Source: Hoeflea sp. (GTDB taxonomy: Bacteria; Pseudomonadota; Alphaproteobacteria; Rhizobiales; Rhizobiaceae). Taken from it: DNA of 64,000 nucleotides. Shown here one piece after another: positions 46,003 to 54,230 of this stretch. The stretch spans positions 1 through 64,000 of the forward strand of contig JAHRFE010000040.1 of assembly GCA_019084245.1 (NCBI GenBank), written 5' to 3'. The notes beneath the pieces are model-generated. The model saw only the letters and a list, made by a program, of their open reading frames with translations, was not told the origin of the DNA and searched no databases. The position numbers and the translations under genes were made by a program. Position 1 is the stretch's first letter. Each line of letters opens with the position of its first letter.

Positions 46003-46506
46003 ATGATCGTGCGTGAAGACAGATCCTTTGAAAAAATCGTGGCCGCCATGATCGGGCTTGTCCTGGTGCTGATGGCGATCGGCTGGGTGACCCGCGAGGA
46101 TCCGGCGGAGAAGCCCTACATTGGCATAGCCGGCGGCGGCTTCATCTTCAATTACCGCGAAGCCCAGGTGTTTTACGGCTTCACCGCCCATGTGCTCAAG
46201 CCGCTCCCCGTCGGAACCCTGATGATCGCCGATTTCGAGGACCCGGGCGGCGGGCCGCGGCTCACGGTTGAAACCAGGCTGCATGCCCGCAGCACCCGCT
46301 ACGGCGTGCATTCGCCGAATGTGCGCGGGGTCAAGGCCGGGCAGTCCTACCAGGTGTCGATCCGGCTTTACGATCACACGCGCACCAAGCTGATCTGGTC
46401 GGCGGAGAAGAGTTTCACCAGTCAGGTCGACGACAGCGTCGTGCCGGACAAGCCGTTGACCATCGGCCCAGGCTATTTCCCGAATCCGGAGCTCACCAAC
46501 GGCTAA
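46003..46506 (+). CDS. Membrane-anchored protein of unknown function
   Basis: A 167-residue protein with one N-terminal hydrophobic segment (about 13-28) and a soluble beta-rich part (YIGIAGGGFIFNYREAQVFYGFTAHV; PNVRGVKAGQSYQVSIRLYD). I cannot name a family. It lies 42 bp before the VWA gene, so it may belong to the MoxR-VWA system, perhaps as an envelope client. The start at 46003 is fixed by the ORF; a weak GGAG-like site precedes it. Confidence 0.65.
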   Translation: MIVREDRSFEKIVAAMIGLVLVLMAIGWVTREDPAEKPYIGIAGGGFIFNYREAQVFYGFTAHVLKPLPVGTLMIADFEDPGGGPRLTVETRLHARSTRYGVHSPNVRGVKAGQSYQVSIRLYDHTRTKLIWSAEKSFTSQVDDSVVPDKPLTIGPGYFPNPELTNG

Positions 46507-46548
46507 ACCGGTTGGCAATCGATCGTCATTGCGGATAAGGTCGCGCCC

Positions 46549-47733
46549 ATGTTTCTGCCGTTTTTCCTGGAACTCAAGGCCGCCAAGATACCGGTCTCGC
46601 TGCGCGAATACCTCACCCTGATCGAAGGGCTTGAGGCCGGCCTGGCGCGCTACGATGTCGAGGGCTTCTACTATCTGGCCCGCGCCGCCCTGGTGAAGGA
46701 CGAGCGCCATATCGACCGCTTCGATCAGGTCTTCTCCCATTATTTCCGGGGTGTGGAGGCAATCGCGGGAGAAAGCCCGGTGGATGCCCGCAACCTGCCC
46801 GAGGAATGGCTCAGGCGAATGGCGGAGAAACATCTCAGTGCCGAGGAGAAGAAACTGGTCGAGAGCCTGGGCGGCTTCGACAAGCTGATGGAAACCCTCA
46901 AGCAGCGGCTTGAGGAGCAAAAGGCCCGCCACCAGGGCGGGTCGAAATGGATCGGGACGGCCGGCACGTCGCCCTTCGGCGCCTATGGCTACAATCCCGA
47001 AGGCGTGCGCATCGGACAGAATGAAAGCCGCCATCGCCGCGCGGTCAAGGTCTGGGACAAGCGCGAGTTCCGCAACCTCGACGACACGGTGGAGCTTGGC
47101 ACGCGCAACATCAAGGTTGCGCTGCGGCGGCTTCGGCGCTGGGTGCGCGAGGGCGCGGCCGAGGAATTCGACCTGGCCGGCACGATCCAGTCCACGGCCG
47201 AGCATGGCTGGCTCGACGTCAAGACGAGGCCGGAGCGGCGCAACGCGGTCAAGCTCCTGATGTTTTTTGATATCGGCGGATCGATGGATGACCACGTCAA
47301 GGTGGTCGAGGAGCTGTTTTCGGCGGCCCGCAGCGAGTTCCGGCACATGGAGTATTTCTACTTCCACAATTGCCTTTATGAGGGGGTCTGGCGCGACAAC
47401 CGCCGGCGACGCCAGGAAGTGCTGCCGACGATCGATGTGTTGCGGACCTACGGTTCGGACTACCGGGTGATCTTTGTCGGCGACGCCGCCATGAGCCCCT
47501 ACGAGATTGTTGCGCCTGGCGGTTCGGTCGAGCACTGGAACGAGGAGCCGGGCCAGGTCTGGCTCAGGCGGGCGCTGGATCATTTCCACAAGGCCGCCTG
47601 GCTCAATCCCACGCCGGAGGCCTACTGGCCCCACACCCATTCAACAGCGCTCATCCGGCAATTGTTCAGTGACCGGATGTTTCCCATGACGCTGTCCGGG
47701 CTCGAGGCGGCAACCCGCCAGCTCACAAGATAA
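46549..47733 (+). CDS. CoxE/VWA domain protein (MoxR partner)
   Basis: A 394-residue protein. An all-helical N-terminal half (KIPVSLREYLTLIEGLEAG; FDKLMETLKQRLEEQKARHQGG) leads to a von Willebrand A domain near 235-370 with a MIDAS-like DIGGSMDDHVKVV and SDYRVIFVGDAAMSPYE. VWA proteins of the CoxE group form chaperone pairs with MoxR ATPases. The likely partner is at 41459-42301. Confidence 0.88.
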   Translation: MFLPFFLELKAAKIPVSLREYLTLIEGLEAGLARYDVEGFYYLARAALVKDERHIDRFDQVFSHYFRGVEAIAGESPVDARNLPEEWLRRMAEKHLSAEEKKLVESLGGFDKLMETLKQRLEEQKARHQGGSKWIGTAGTSPFGAYGYNPEGVRIGQNESRHRRAVKVWDKREFRNLDDTVELGTRNIKVALRRLRRWVREGAAEEFDLAGTIQSTAEHGWLDVKTRPERRNAVKLLMFFDIGGSMDDHVKVVEELFSAARSEFRHMEYFYFHNCLYEGVWRDNRRRRQEVLPTIDVLRTYGSDYRVIFVGDAAMSPYEIVAPGGSVEHWNEEPGQVWLRRALDHFHKAAWLNPTPEAYWPHTHSTALIRQLFSDRMFPMTLSGLEAATRQLTR

Positions 47734-47808
47734 ACCGCCTTGCGCTGGCCCGATATTCAGGTCATCCCCTGAACCAGCAAGACACTTTTCATATAATGGA
47801 GACATGCC

Positions 47809-48816
47809 ATGGCGATCGAGGAATTCGGCCAGACAGCGGCTGGCGAGACGGTGCATCGGATAACACTCGAAGGCGGCGGTCTGACGGCACGGATCATGAC
47901 CTGGGGCGCGACGCTGCAGGAGTTGCGGCTGGAAGGGCATGCGGCGCCGTTGACGCTCGGGTTTCCGGATTTTGCCAGCTATCCGGCTTCCCCCTATTTC
48001 GGGCAGACCGCCGGCCGGCACGCGAACCGGATCGCCGGCGGCAAGTTCATGCTGGACAATGTCGCCTATCAGCTGGAATGCAACGAGCGCGGCGTCACCC
48101 ATCTGCATGGCGGCAGCGCCGGGATCGCCAAGCGCATCTGGACGATCGACAACCATGGGTCCGATCATGCGGTGTTCTCGATCATCGACCCGGACGGTCA
48201 GTCGGGCTATCCCGGAACTTTGAAAATCGAGACCCGCTATGAACTGCGCCCGGGCGGCTGCATGGCCATTACCTATACCAGTGTCACCGACCGGCCGACA
48301 CTCGCCAACATTGCCCATCACAGCTATTTCAATCTGGATGGTTCCGACAGCATTCTCGATCACGAGTTGATGATGGCCGCCGATCATTATCTGCCGGTTG
48401 ATGCGGACCAGATTCCCACCGGCGAGATCAGGCCGGTCGAAGGCACCGATTTCGATTTTCGCGAGTTGCGGCCGATCCGTCGGGACGGGCCCGACGGACA
48501 GGTCCCGTATGATCACAATTTCTGCATCTCGGCCGGGCGGGAGCCGGTGCGCACCATTGCGCTGGCGCGATCCATCCGCTCGGGCATTGCGATGGAGCTG
48601 CGCTCCACTGAGCCGGGCCTGCAATTCTATTCCGGCTTCAAGATCAAGCCGTCCGATCCGGGCTTGAACGGCAAGCCCTATGGCCCCTATGCCGGGTTCT
48701 GCCTCGAAACCCAGAGCTGGCCGGACAGTCCCAATCATGCGGGCTTTGCCGGCGCGGTGCTCCGTCCGGGCGAAAAGCGGGTCCAGCACACCGAGCATGT
48801 CTTCATCAGCAGCTGA
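47809..48816 (+). CDS. Aldose 1-epimerase family protein, possible sulfoquinovose mutarotase
   Basis: A 335-residue mutarotase. GalM motifs: GRHANRIAGGKF, HHSYFNLDG with the catalytic His, VPYDHNFCI and the catalytic Glu in FCLETQSWPDSPNH. Such enzymes interconvert sugar anomers. It stands directly before the sulfoquinovose gene set, where E. coli has the GalM relative YihR, so a role on sulfoquinovose is plausible but not shown. It lacks the operator copy, which lies in the gap behind it. Confidence 0.88.
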   Translation: MAIEEFGQTAAGETVHRITLEGGGLTARIMTWGATLQELRLEGHAAPLTLGFPDFASYPASPYFGQTAGRHANRIAGGKFMLDNVAYQLECNERGVTHLHGGSAGIAKRIWTIDNHGSDHAVFSIIDPDGQSGYPGTLKIETRYELRPGGCMAITYTSVTDRPTLANIAHHSYFNLDGSDSILDHELMMAADHYLPVDADQIPTGEIRPVEGTDFDFRELRPIRRDGPDGQVPYDHNFCISAGREPVRTIALARSIRSGIAMELRSTEPGLQFYSGFKIKPSDPGLNGKPYGPYAGFCLETQSWPDSPNHAGFAGAVLRPGEKRVQHTEHVFISS

Positions 48817-48889
48817 CCGATCCGGGATGCGCCGATCCGCATCGGCATGACTGGTCTTGACAGACGCCACGAAATAGAAGCCCATAGCA

Positions 48890-48909
48890 CAAGTCTTATA
48901 TAAGACTTG
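48890..48909. promoter_or_regulatory. GntR operator, copy 1 (before the TRAP operon)
   Basis: CAAGTCTTATATAAGACTTG is a perfect 20-bp palindrome, 41 bp before the small TRAP subunit start. The core GTCTTATATAAGAC recurs three times in the next 10 kb. Confidence 0.85.
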
Positions 48910-48950
48910 ATGAGGCGCTTTGGCTGTTGGCTCTGGGGAGGACCAAGACC

Positions 48951-49538
48951 GTGACCGCGATTCTGACGGTGCTGAGGCCGCTTGCGCTGTTCAACACCTT
49001 TCTCTTGCGTATCGGGCGAAATGCCGCCTGGATGGCCATGGGGCTGATGGTGGTGATCATCATGCTGCAGGTGATCTTCCGCTATGTCTTCAACAATGCG
49101 CTGGCGTGGCCGGACGAAGCGGCCCGCTTCCTGATGCTTTGGATGACCGGGCTGATCGCTCCGTCGGCCTATCGCTGGGGCGGTTTCGTGGCGATCGACA
49201 TGCTCAAGGATCTGCTGCCGCTGAGACTTGGGTCGCTGCTGGGCCTGTTGCTGCTGCTGGTATCGCTCGTCGTGCTGGTCTACGGTTTCCAGCTCGGGCT
49301 CAACCACGTCAAGTCCGGGTGGCTTTTCAATTCAAGCTCGCTGAAGATCCCGCTGGACTTCCTTGGCCTCGGGCTTGTCCGCGTCAAGCTGGCCTGGATG
49401 TACATGTCGCTGCCCGTCGGGCTGTTGCTGATGTCGCTCGTCAATGTCGAGCTCTGCCTCAAGGCTGTTGCCCATCTGATCGATCCGGACGCGGACCTAC
49501 CCGAGGATCACGACAGAATCCTGCTGGCGGTGGAGTAG
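48951..49538 (+). CDS. TRAP transporter small permease (DctQ type)
   Basis: A 195-residue four-helix protein (WMAMGLMVVIIMLQVIFRYVFNNALAWPDEAARFLM; MLKDLLPLRL). GGGGAGG at 48935-48941 supports GTG 48951; an upstream TTG is less likely. It pairs with the large subunit that starts 4 bp later. Operator copy 1 lies upstream. I infer sulfoquinovose or its glycoside as substrate from the cluster. Confidence 0.9.
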   Translation: MTAILTVLRPLALFNTFLLRIGRNAAWMAMGLMVVIIMLQVIFRYVFNNALAWPDEAARFLMLWMTGLIAPSAYRWGGFVAIDMLKDLLPLRLGSLLGLLLLLVSLVVLVYGFQLGLNHVKSGWLFNSSSLKIPLDFLGLGLVRVKLAWMYMSLPVGLLLMSLVNVELCLKAVAHLIDPDADLPEDHDRILLAVE

Positions 49539-49542
49539 GGCG

Positions 49543-50832
49543 ATGCTGTTCTTCTTCCTGCCGCTGTTTCTCATTTTCCTGATGATCGGCCTGCCGGTGT
49601 TCTTCGGCATGCTCGCCGCCCCCGGCCTGCTGCTGTGGCTCAACGGCCAGGAGCGTGACATCGCGCTGCTCTATCGCAATGTCTACACGGGCATGGATTC
49701 GTTTCCGCTGATGGCAATCCCGTTCTTCATGCTGGCCGGCGAATTGATGAACCGCGGCGGCATCACCATGCGGATCGTCGAATTCAGCCAGGCACTGATA
49801 GGCCATCTCAAGGGCGGGCTGGCGCATGTCAACATCCTGTCCTCGATGCTGTTTGCCGGCCTGTCGGGGTCTGCGGTCGCCGATGTGTCGGCACTGGGGT
49901 CGATGCTGATTCCCGCGATGGAGAAGAACGGCTACACACGCAAATTCGCGGCCGCTGTCACCGCTGCCTCCTCGGTCATTGGTCCGATCATTCCGCCATC
50001 CGGAATCATGATCATCTATGCCTATGTGATGGGGGAGTCCGTCGCCGCCCTGTTCCTGGCCGGCATCGTGCCCGGCGTGATGGTTGGCGTGGGCCTGATG
50101 CTCGTGGTGGCGTTCCTTGCCAGGCGCAATGATTTTCCGGCCGCGTCCCGCCGGTCCACCTGGCCCGAAAAGGGCCAGGCAAGCCTCAAGGCGTTCTTCC
50201 CGCTGATGACCCCGGTGATCATTCTCGGCGGCATCCTGGGCGGCATCTTCACCCCGACGGAAGCTTCCGCCGTGGCGGCGGTCTATGCCTTCATCGTGGC
50301 GCTGTTCATTCTCAAGACCATGGGATGGGCGGATCTCCCGAAGGTCCTGACCAAGGCGGCGATGACAACCTCGGTGGTGTTGCTGCTGGTCGGCGCGGCG
50401 ATGGCGTTCAAGACTGTCGTCAGTCTCAGCCATACGCCTGAAATCATGGCCGCGTTCATTCTTGGTCTGACGGACGAGCCGCTGCTTCTGCTGTTCCTGA
50501 TCAATCTCCTGCTGTTCGTGGTCGGCATGTTTCTCGATGCCGGGCCGGCCATCATTATCCTGGCTCCCATCCTGGCGCCGATCTTCACCGAACTCGGCGT
50601 CCACCCGGTGCATTTCGCCATCATCATGAGCGTCAACCTGACCGTCGGACTGGCAACCCCGCCGATGGGGCTGGTGCTGTTTGTCACGTCCAGCGTCTCG
50701 GGCGAGAAGGTTGAGACCATCGCCAAGGCGATCCTGCCGTTCCTGGCGGTCGAGATCCTGGTGATCTTCCTGATCACCTACGTGCCGCAGATTTCGCTGT
50801 TCATGCCGCAGTTGTTCGGGTTCGCGAAATGA
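49543..50832 (+). CDS. TRAP transporter large permease (DctM type)
   Basis: A 429-residue permease with the DctM motifs LSGSAVADVSALGSMLIPAM, SSVIGPIIPPSGIMIIYAYVMGESVAALFLAGIVPG and TVGLATPPMGLVLFV. It is the second gene of the GntR-controlled TRAP operon. The receptor gene follows after a gap of about 110 bp that holds operator copy 2. Confidence 0.92.
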   Translation: MLFFFLPLFLIFLMIGLPVFFGMLAAPGLLLWLNGQERDIALLYRNVYTGMDSFPLMAIPFFMLAGELMNRGGITMRIVEFSQALIGHLKGGLAHVNILSSMLFAGLSGSAVADVSALGSMLIPAMEKNGYTRKFAAAVTAASSVIGPIIPPSGIMIIYAYVMGESVAALFLAGIVPGVMVGVGLMLVVAFLARRNDFPAASRRSTWPEKGQASLKAFFPLMTPVIILGGILGGIFTPTEASAVAAVYAFIVALFILKTMGWADLPKVLTKAAMTTSVVLLLVGAAMAFKTVVSLSHTPEIMAAFILGLTDEPLLLLFLINLLLFVVGMFLDAGPAIIILAPILAPIFTELGVHPVHFAIIMSVNLTVGLATPPMGLVLFVTSSVSGEKVETIAKAILPFLAVEILVIFLITYVPQISLFMPQLFGFAK

Positions 50833-50900
50833 GTGATGCCCGTGTCATGCAGTTTTGACACGGATCGTGTGAATGCTTGACAAGCCAAGGGTGCTCGTCA

Positions 50901-50921
50901 ATCTTATGTCTTATATAAGAC
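50901..50921. promoter_or_regulatory. GntR operator, copy 2 (before dctP)
   Basis: GTCTTATATAAGAC at 50908-50921 is a perfect 14-bp palindrome. An extra half-site ATCTTAT sits directly before it at 50901-50907. It lies 20 bp before the receptor start, so the receptor can be repressed apart from the permeases. Confidence 0.82.
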
Positions 50922-50941
50922 TTACTGGGAAGGAGACATCA

Positions 50942-52036
50942 ATGGGAGGTTCACCGATGATCTTGAAACAAGCTATGAAAACGCTGAGTGCGGCTGCGCT
51001 CGGTCTTGCGGTTCTCACCGGCAGCGTGATCACGGCGGCGCAGGCGGCCGACATTACGCTGCGCGCCACCGCCAATTCGAATGAGAACGATGAGGACTAT
51101 GACGGTCTTGTCGTGTTCAAGGACTATGTCGAAAAAGCATCAAACGGAGCCATTGCCGTGGAGCTGTTCATTGGCACCCAGCTGTGCTCGACCGGCGCGG
51201 AATGCCTGCAGGGCATCGCCGACGGGTCGATCGACATCTACATCTCCACATCCGGCGGCGCCGCGGGGATCTTCCCCTACGTACAGGTTCTGGATCTGCC
51301 CTATCTGCTGCGCGACGACCGCATCGCCGAAGCTGTCCTGACCGAGGGCACCTTCGTGCGCGCCATGCGCGAGCAGATGCTGGCCGATTCGGGCGGCATG
51401 ATCCGCCTGATGACCATCGGCAACACCGGCGGCTGGCGCAATTTCGCCAACACCGAACGGGAAGTCCGTTCGCCGGCCGATCTCAAGGGTTTGAAGATCC
51501 GCACCGTGGTGGCCGACCTGCCGCAGGAACTGGTGCGCGCAATGGGCGCCTCGCCGACGCCGATCCCGTGGCCTGAGCTTTTCACCTCGTTCCAGACCGG
51601 TGTGGTCGAAGGCACGCAGAACGGCATCACCGACATCATGGGCATGAAGTTCCCCGATGCCGGGCTGAAATATCTCACGCTTGACGGCCATTCCTACATG
51701 GGCGCGCTCTGGTACATGAACAATGAGCGCTTCATGGGTCTGGATGAAGGCCTGCGCCGCGTCGTCATGGACGGGTTTGCCGCGCTTCAGCAGGCAACCT
51801 TTGCCTCGCCCAAGCGCAAGTCGATTGACGCCTACAAGGAATTCACGGCCATTGGCGGCGCGGTCTATGTGCCGAGCATGGAAGAAAAAGCTCAGTTCAA
51901 GGAAGCCGCGGCCCCGGTTTTCGACTGGTTCAAGGCCAATGTCGACGGCGGGTCTACCTTCTATGATCTGCTGGTTGCAGAAGCTGCCAAGGCGTCGGAG
52001 TTGATCGATGGCGGCGCGATGAAAGATACGCAGTAA
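50942..52036 (+). CDS. TRAP transporter substrate-binding protein (DctP type)
   Basis: A 364-residue receptor with a hydrophobic signal sequence (LSAAALGLAVLTGSVITAAQA) cut after AQA, then ADITLRATANSNENDEDYDG and the DctP core GLKIRTVVADLPQELVRAMGASPTPIPWPELFTSFQTGVVEG. The Arg in KIRT usually salt-bridges an acidic ligand, so a sulfonate or carboxylate fits. AAGGAG precedes ATG 50942. ATG 50957 is an alternative. It may bind sulfoquinovose or sulfolactate. Confidence 0.9.
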   Translation: MGGSPMILKQAMKTLSAAALGLAVLTGSVITAAQAADITLRATANSNENDEDYDGLVVFKDYVEKASNGAIAVELFIGTQLCSTGAECLQGIADGSIDIYISTSGGAAGIFPYVQVLDLPYLLRDDRIAEAVLTEGTFVRAMREQMLADSGGMIRLMTIGNTGGWRNFANTEREVRSPADLKGLKIRTVVADLPQELVRAMGASPTPIPWPELFTSFQTGVVEGTQNGITDIMGMKFPDAGLKYLTLDGHSYMGALWYMNNERFMGLDEGLRRVVMDGFAALQQATFASPKRKSIDAYKEFTAIGGAVYVPSMEEKAQFKEAAAPVFDWFKANVDGGSTFYDLLVAEAAKASELIDGGAMKDTQ

Positions 52037-52061
52037 GCTCCCGTCGGGATTTCCCAAACAG

Positions 52062-52091
52062 ACCGTCCGGACCCGTTCCGGGCGGTTTCTT
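52062..52091 (+). terminator. Terminator after the TRAP receptor gene
   Basis: ACCGTCCGG (52062-52070) pairs with CCGGGCGGT (52078-52086) with one G.T pair around a 7-nt loop. TTTCTTCATT follows. It closes the TRAP operon. Confidence 0.75.
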
Positions 52092-52143
52092 CATTCAGGT
52101 CGGCCTTGGAGGACCCTCGCCCAAGTCGATCGCGGACCGATGA

Positions 52144-52923
52144 TCAGGCTGTGCGTTCCAGCATGGCCATCTCATCGCGGCGCAAGGTCAGGACATCGAC
52201 ACCCTTTTTCGTCACCGCCACCGTGTGTTCGAACTGGGCGGAGAGCTTGCGGTCGTTGGTGACGACCGTCCAGCCGTCCTCCCGTGTCGAGACCCGGCGC
52301 GTGCCCTGGTTGAGCATCGGCTCGATGGTGAAGACCATGCCCTCGCGCAGCTTCGGGCCTGTTCCCGGCCGGCCGAAATTGGGCACTTGCGGCTCCTCGT
52401 GCATGTCGCGGCCGATGCCGTGCCCGCAATATTCCCGCACGATCGTATAGCCGTTGCGTTTGGCGTGGCGTTCGATGGCGTAGCCGATGTCCCCCAGATA
52501 GGCCCCGGGACGCACCTGCCTGATGCCCTTCCACATCGCCTCCCGGGCGACCCGCACGAGCCGCTCGGCGGCGGGCGAGGCCTTGCCGACCAGATAGGTC
52601 TTGCTCGAATCTGCAATGAAGCCATTCTTCTCGAGCGTGATGTCGAGATTGATGAGGTCGCCGTCGCGGATGATCTCCTGCGGGTCGGGCTGCCCGTGGC
52701 AGACGACATCATTGATCGAGCAGTTCAGAACATATTCAAAGCCATACTGGCCCTTGCTTGCCGGGCGGGCGGCAAGGTCGATTGTGATGAAGCACTCGAC
52801 CAGATCATTGACCTGCAATGTCGACATGCCGGCAAGATCCAGTGTGTCCAGCATCTCGAACACGGATGCGAGCAACGAGCCCGAGACCCGCATGAGCGCC
52901 AGTTCGTCGGCGGTCTTGACCAT
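52144..52923 (-). CDS. map: Type I methionine aminopeptidase
   Basis: A 259-residue enzyme with the metal-binding residues of MetAP: NLDITLEKNGFIADSS, HGIGRDMHEEP and FTIEPMLNQG with VSTREDGWTVVTNDR. It removes the initiator Met from nascent proteins. It forms a tight pair with the ParD-like gene (one base between) and runs against the sulfosugar operon. Housekeeping map genes usually stand elsewhere, so this is probably a second copy. Confidence 0.9.
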   Translation of the reverse strand: MVKTADELALMRVSGSLLASVFEMLDTLDLAGMSTLQVNDLVECFITIDLAARPASKGQYGFEYVLNCSINDVVCHGQPDPQEIIRDGDLINLDITLEKNGFIADSSKTYLVGKASPAAERLVRVAREAMWKGIRQVRPGAYLGDIGYAIERHAKRNGYTIVREYCGHGIGRDMHEEPQVPNFGRPGTGPKLREGMVFTIEPMLNQGTRRVSTREDGWTVVTNDRKLSAQFEHTVAVTKKGVDVLTLRRDEMAMLERTA

Positions 52924-52924
52924 G

Positions 52925-53131
52925 TCAGGCGGCAGCCAGATCGGCGGGCCGGACTCGCGCGGCGGCGAACTGCATCTTGACGATGTCGTTGAAGCTGAGC
53001 GTCGGATTGGCCTCGGCGAGCATTCCGACCTTCATCCAGAACTCTGCCTGCGCATTGATGGAGCGGCACATCACAGTGCTGGCCCGCCTTGCTTCCTCAT
53101 GCAGGTCGTCGTCGATTTTCACAATGCCCAT
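52925..53131 (-). CDS. ParD-like antitoxin family protein
   Basis: A 68-residue ribbon-helix-helix-like protein (IVKIDDDLHEEARRASTVMCRSINAQAEFWMKVGMLAEANPTLSF), similar to the ParD-like family often found before a methionine aminopeptidase gene. Its stop is followed after one base by map. The partner is thus a peptidase and not a ParE toxin, which is odd for an antitoxin. A 20-bp imperfect palindrome lies in front of it. Confidence 0.8.
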   Translation of the reverse strand: MGIVKIDDDLHEEARRASTVMCRSINAQAEFWMKVGMLAEANPTLSFNDIVKMQFAAARVRPADLAAA

Positions 53132-53157
53132 GGGCGTCTCCAGTGGCTGATTTGTAT

Positions 53158-53177
53158 ATGAACCATATATGATTCAT
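53158..53177. promoter_or_regulatory. Palindrome before the ParD-like gene, candidate operator
   Basis: ATGAACCATATATGATTCAT is a 20-bp palindrome with one mismatched pair, 27 bp before the ParD-like start. Ribbon-helix-helix proteins usually repress their own genes at such sites. Confidence 0.5.
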
Positions 53178-53244
53178 GTGGCATCCAGTCAATTGTCTTA
53201 GATACGAGCAACAAGGCACCATGCCCGCGTGATTTCAGTCTTGT

Positions 53245-53258
53245 GTCTTATATAAGAC
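53245..53258. promoter_or_regulatory. GntR operator, copy 3 (before the kinase gene)
   Basis: A perfect GTCTTATATAAGAC palindrome 66 bp before the kinase start. Its centre TATATAAG resembles a -10 box, so a bound repressor could block the promoter. Confidence 0.82.
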
Positions 53259-53324
53259 TTGGTACAGTTCGGGTGGCGGGAGCAGTTCCGCCGGACGGAA
53301 ACCTGCCTGGGATGAAGGTTTGCA

Positions 53325-54230
53325 ATGGTGAGGATCGTGACCGCCGGGGTCGCCGTGGTGGATTTCGTCTTTTTCCTCGACGAGATGCCCCGGCTGGCGG
53401 AGAAGTACCGGGCGCGTGACGCCCAGATCACTGGCGGCGGCGGCGCGGCGAATGCGGCGGCTGCCATTGCCCGGCTTGGAGGTCAGGCGATGCTTGCGAG
53501 CCGGCTTGGCGACGATCAGGTTGCCGACATGATTGCCGCCGGGCTCGAGGCCGAGGGCGTCGATTGCCGCATGATGCGCCGGTTCGAAGGACGGCGATCC
53601 TCCTTCTCCTCGGTGTTCATCGATCAGACCGGCGAACGCCAGATCGTCAATTACCGCGATCACGCCTTGCCGATGGAGGCGGGCTGGCTCGAGGCCGCCC
53701 TGCCCAAAGACTTTGACGCGGCGCTTGCCGACACGCGCTGGCCCGACGGCGCGGAAGTGCTGATGCGCGTTGCGCGCGACCGCGGCCTGCCTGGCGTGCT
53801 CGACGCCGAGGCGCCGATCCGGGAGGCGGAAGCCGCGCTCGATCTGGCGAGCCATGTGGCGTTTTCGGCGCAAGGGTTGCGCGACTGGGCCGGCCATGGC
53901 GATCTCGAACGGGCGCTCGCCGATGTCGCGGCCGAGACCGGCAGCTTCGTCTGCGTGACCGATGGCGCACACGGCGTGCGCTGGCGCCATGGCGCCGCCT
54001 CCGGTTTCGAGCCGGCCTATGCGATCACGCCGCTCGACACACTGGGCGCGGGCGACGTCTGGCACGGCGCCTTCGCGCTCCGGCTGGGCGAAGGCGCGCC
54101 GCCGGGCGACGCGATCCGCTTCGCCAATGCGGTGGCGGCGATCAAGTGCACCAGAACCAATGGCCGCGCCGGCTATCCGACGCGCAGCCAAACCGAAGAT
54201 TTCATGAAAGAGGCACGGATATGCAGCTGA
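53325..54230 (+). CDS. yihV: PfkB kinase, probable 6-deoxy-6-sulfofructose kinase
   Basis: A 301-residue ribokinase-family enzyme with GGGGAANAAAAIARLGG and the anion-hole motif DTLGAGDVWHGAFAL. It matches E. coli YihV along its length (AEKYRARDAQITGGGG; ALADTRWPDGAEV; AIKCTRTNGRAGYPTRSQTEDF). Lys27, Asn109 and Arg138 fall at the numbers I recall for the sulfonate-binding residues of YihV, so sulfofructose is the likely substrate. It would make 6-deoxy-6-sulfofructose-1-phosphate. Operator copy 3 lies upstream, and the aldolase gene overlaps its end. Confidence 0.85.
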   Translation: MVRIVTAGVAVVDFVFFLDEMPRLAEKYRARDAQITGGGGAANAAAAIARLGGQAMLASRLGDDQVADMIAAGLEAEGVDCRMMRRFEGRRSSFSSVFIDQTGERQIVNYRDHALPMEAGWLEAALPKDFDAALADTRWPDGAEVLMRVARDRGLPGVLDAEAPIREAEAALDLASHVAFSAQGLRDWAGHGDLERALADVAAETGSFVCVTDGAHGVRWRHGAASGFEPAYAITPLDTLGAGDVWHGAFALRLGEGAPPGDAIRFANAVAAIKCTRTNGRAGYPTRSQTEDFMKEARICS

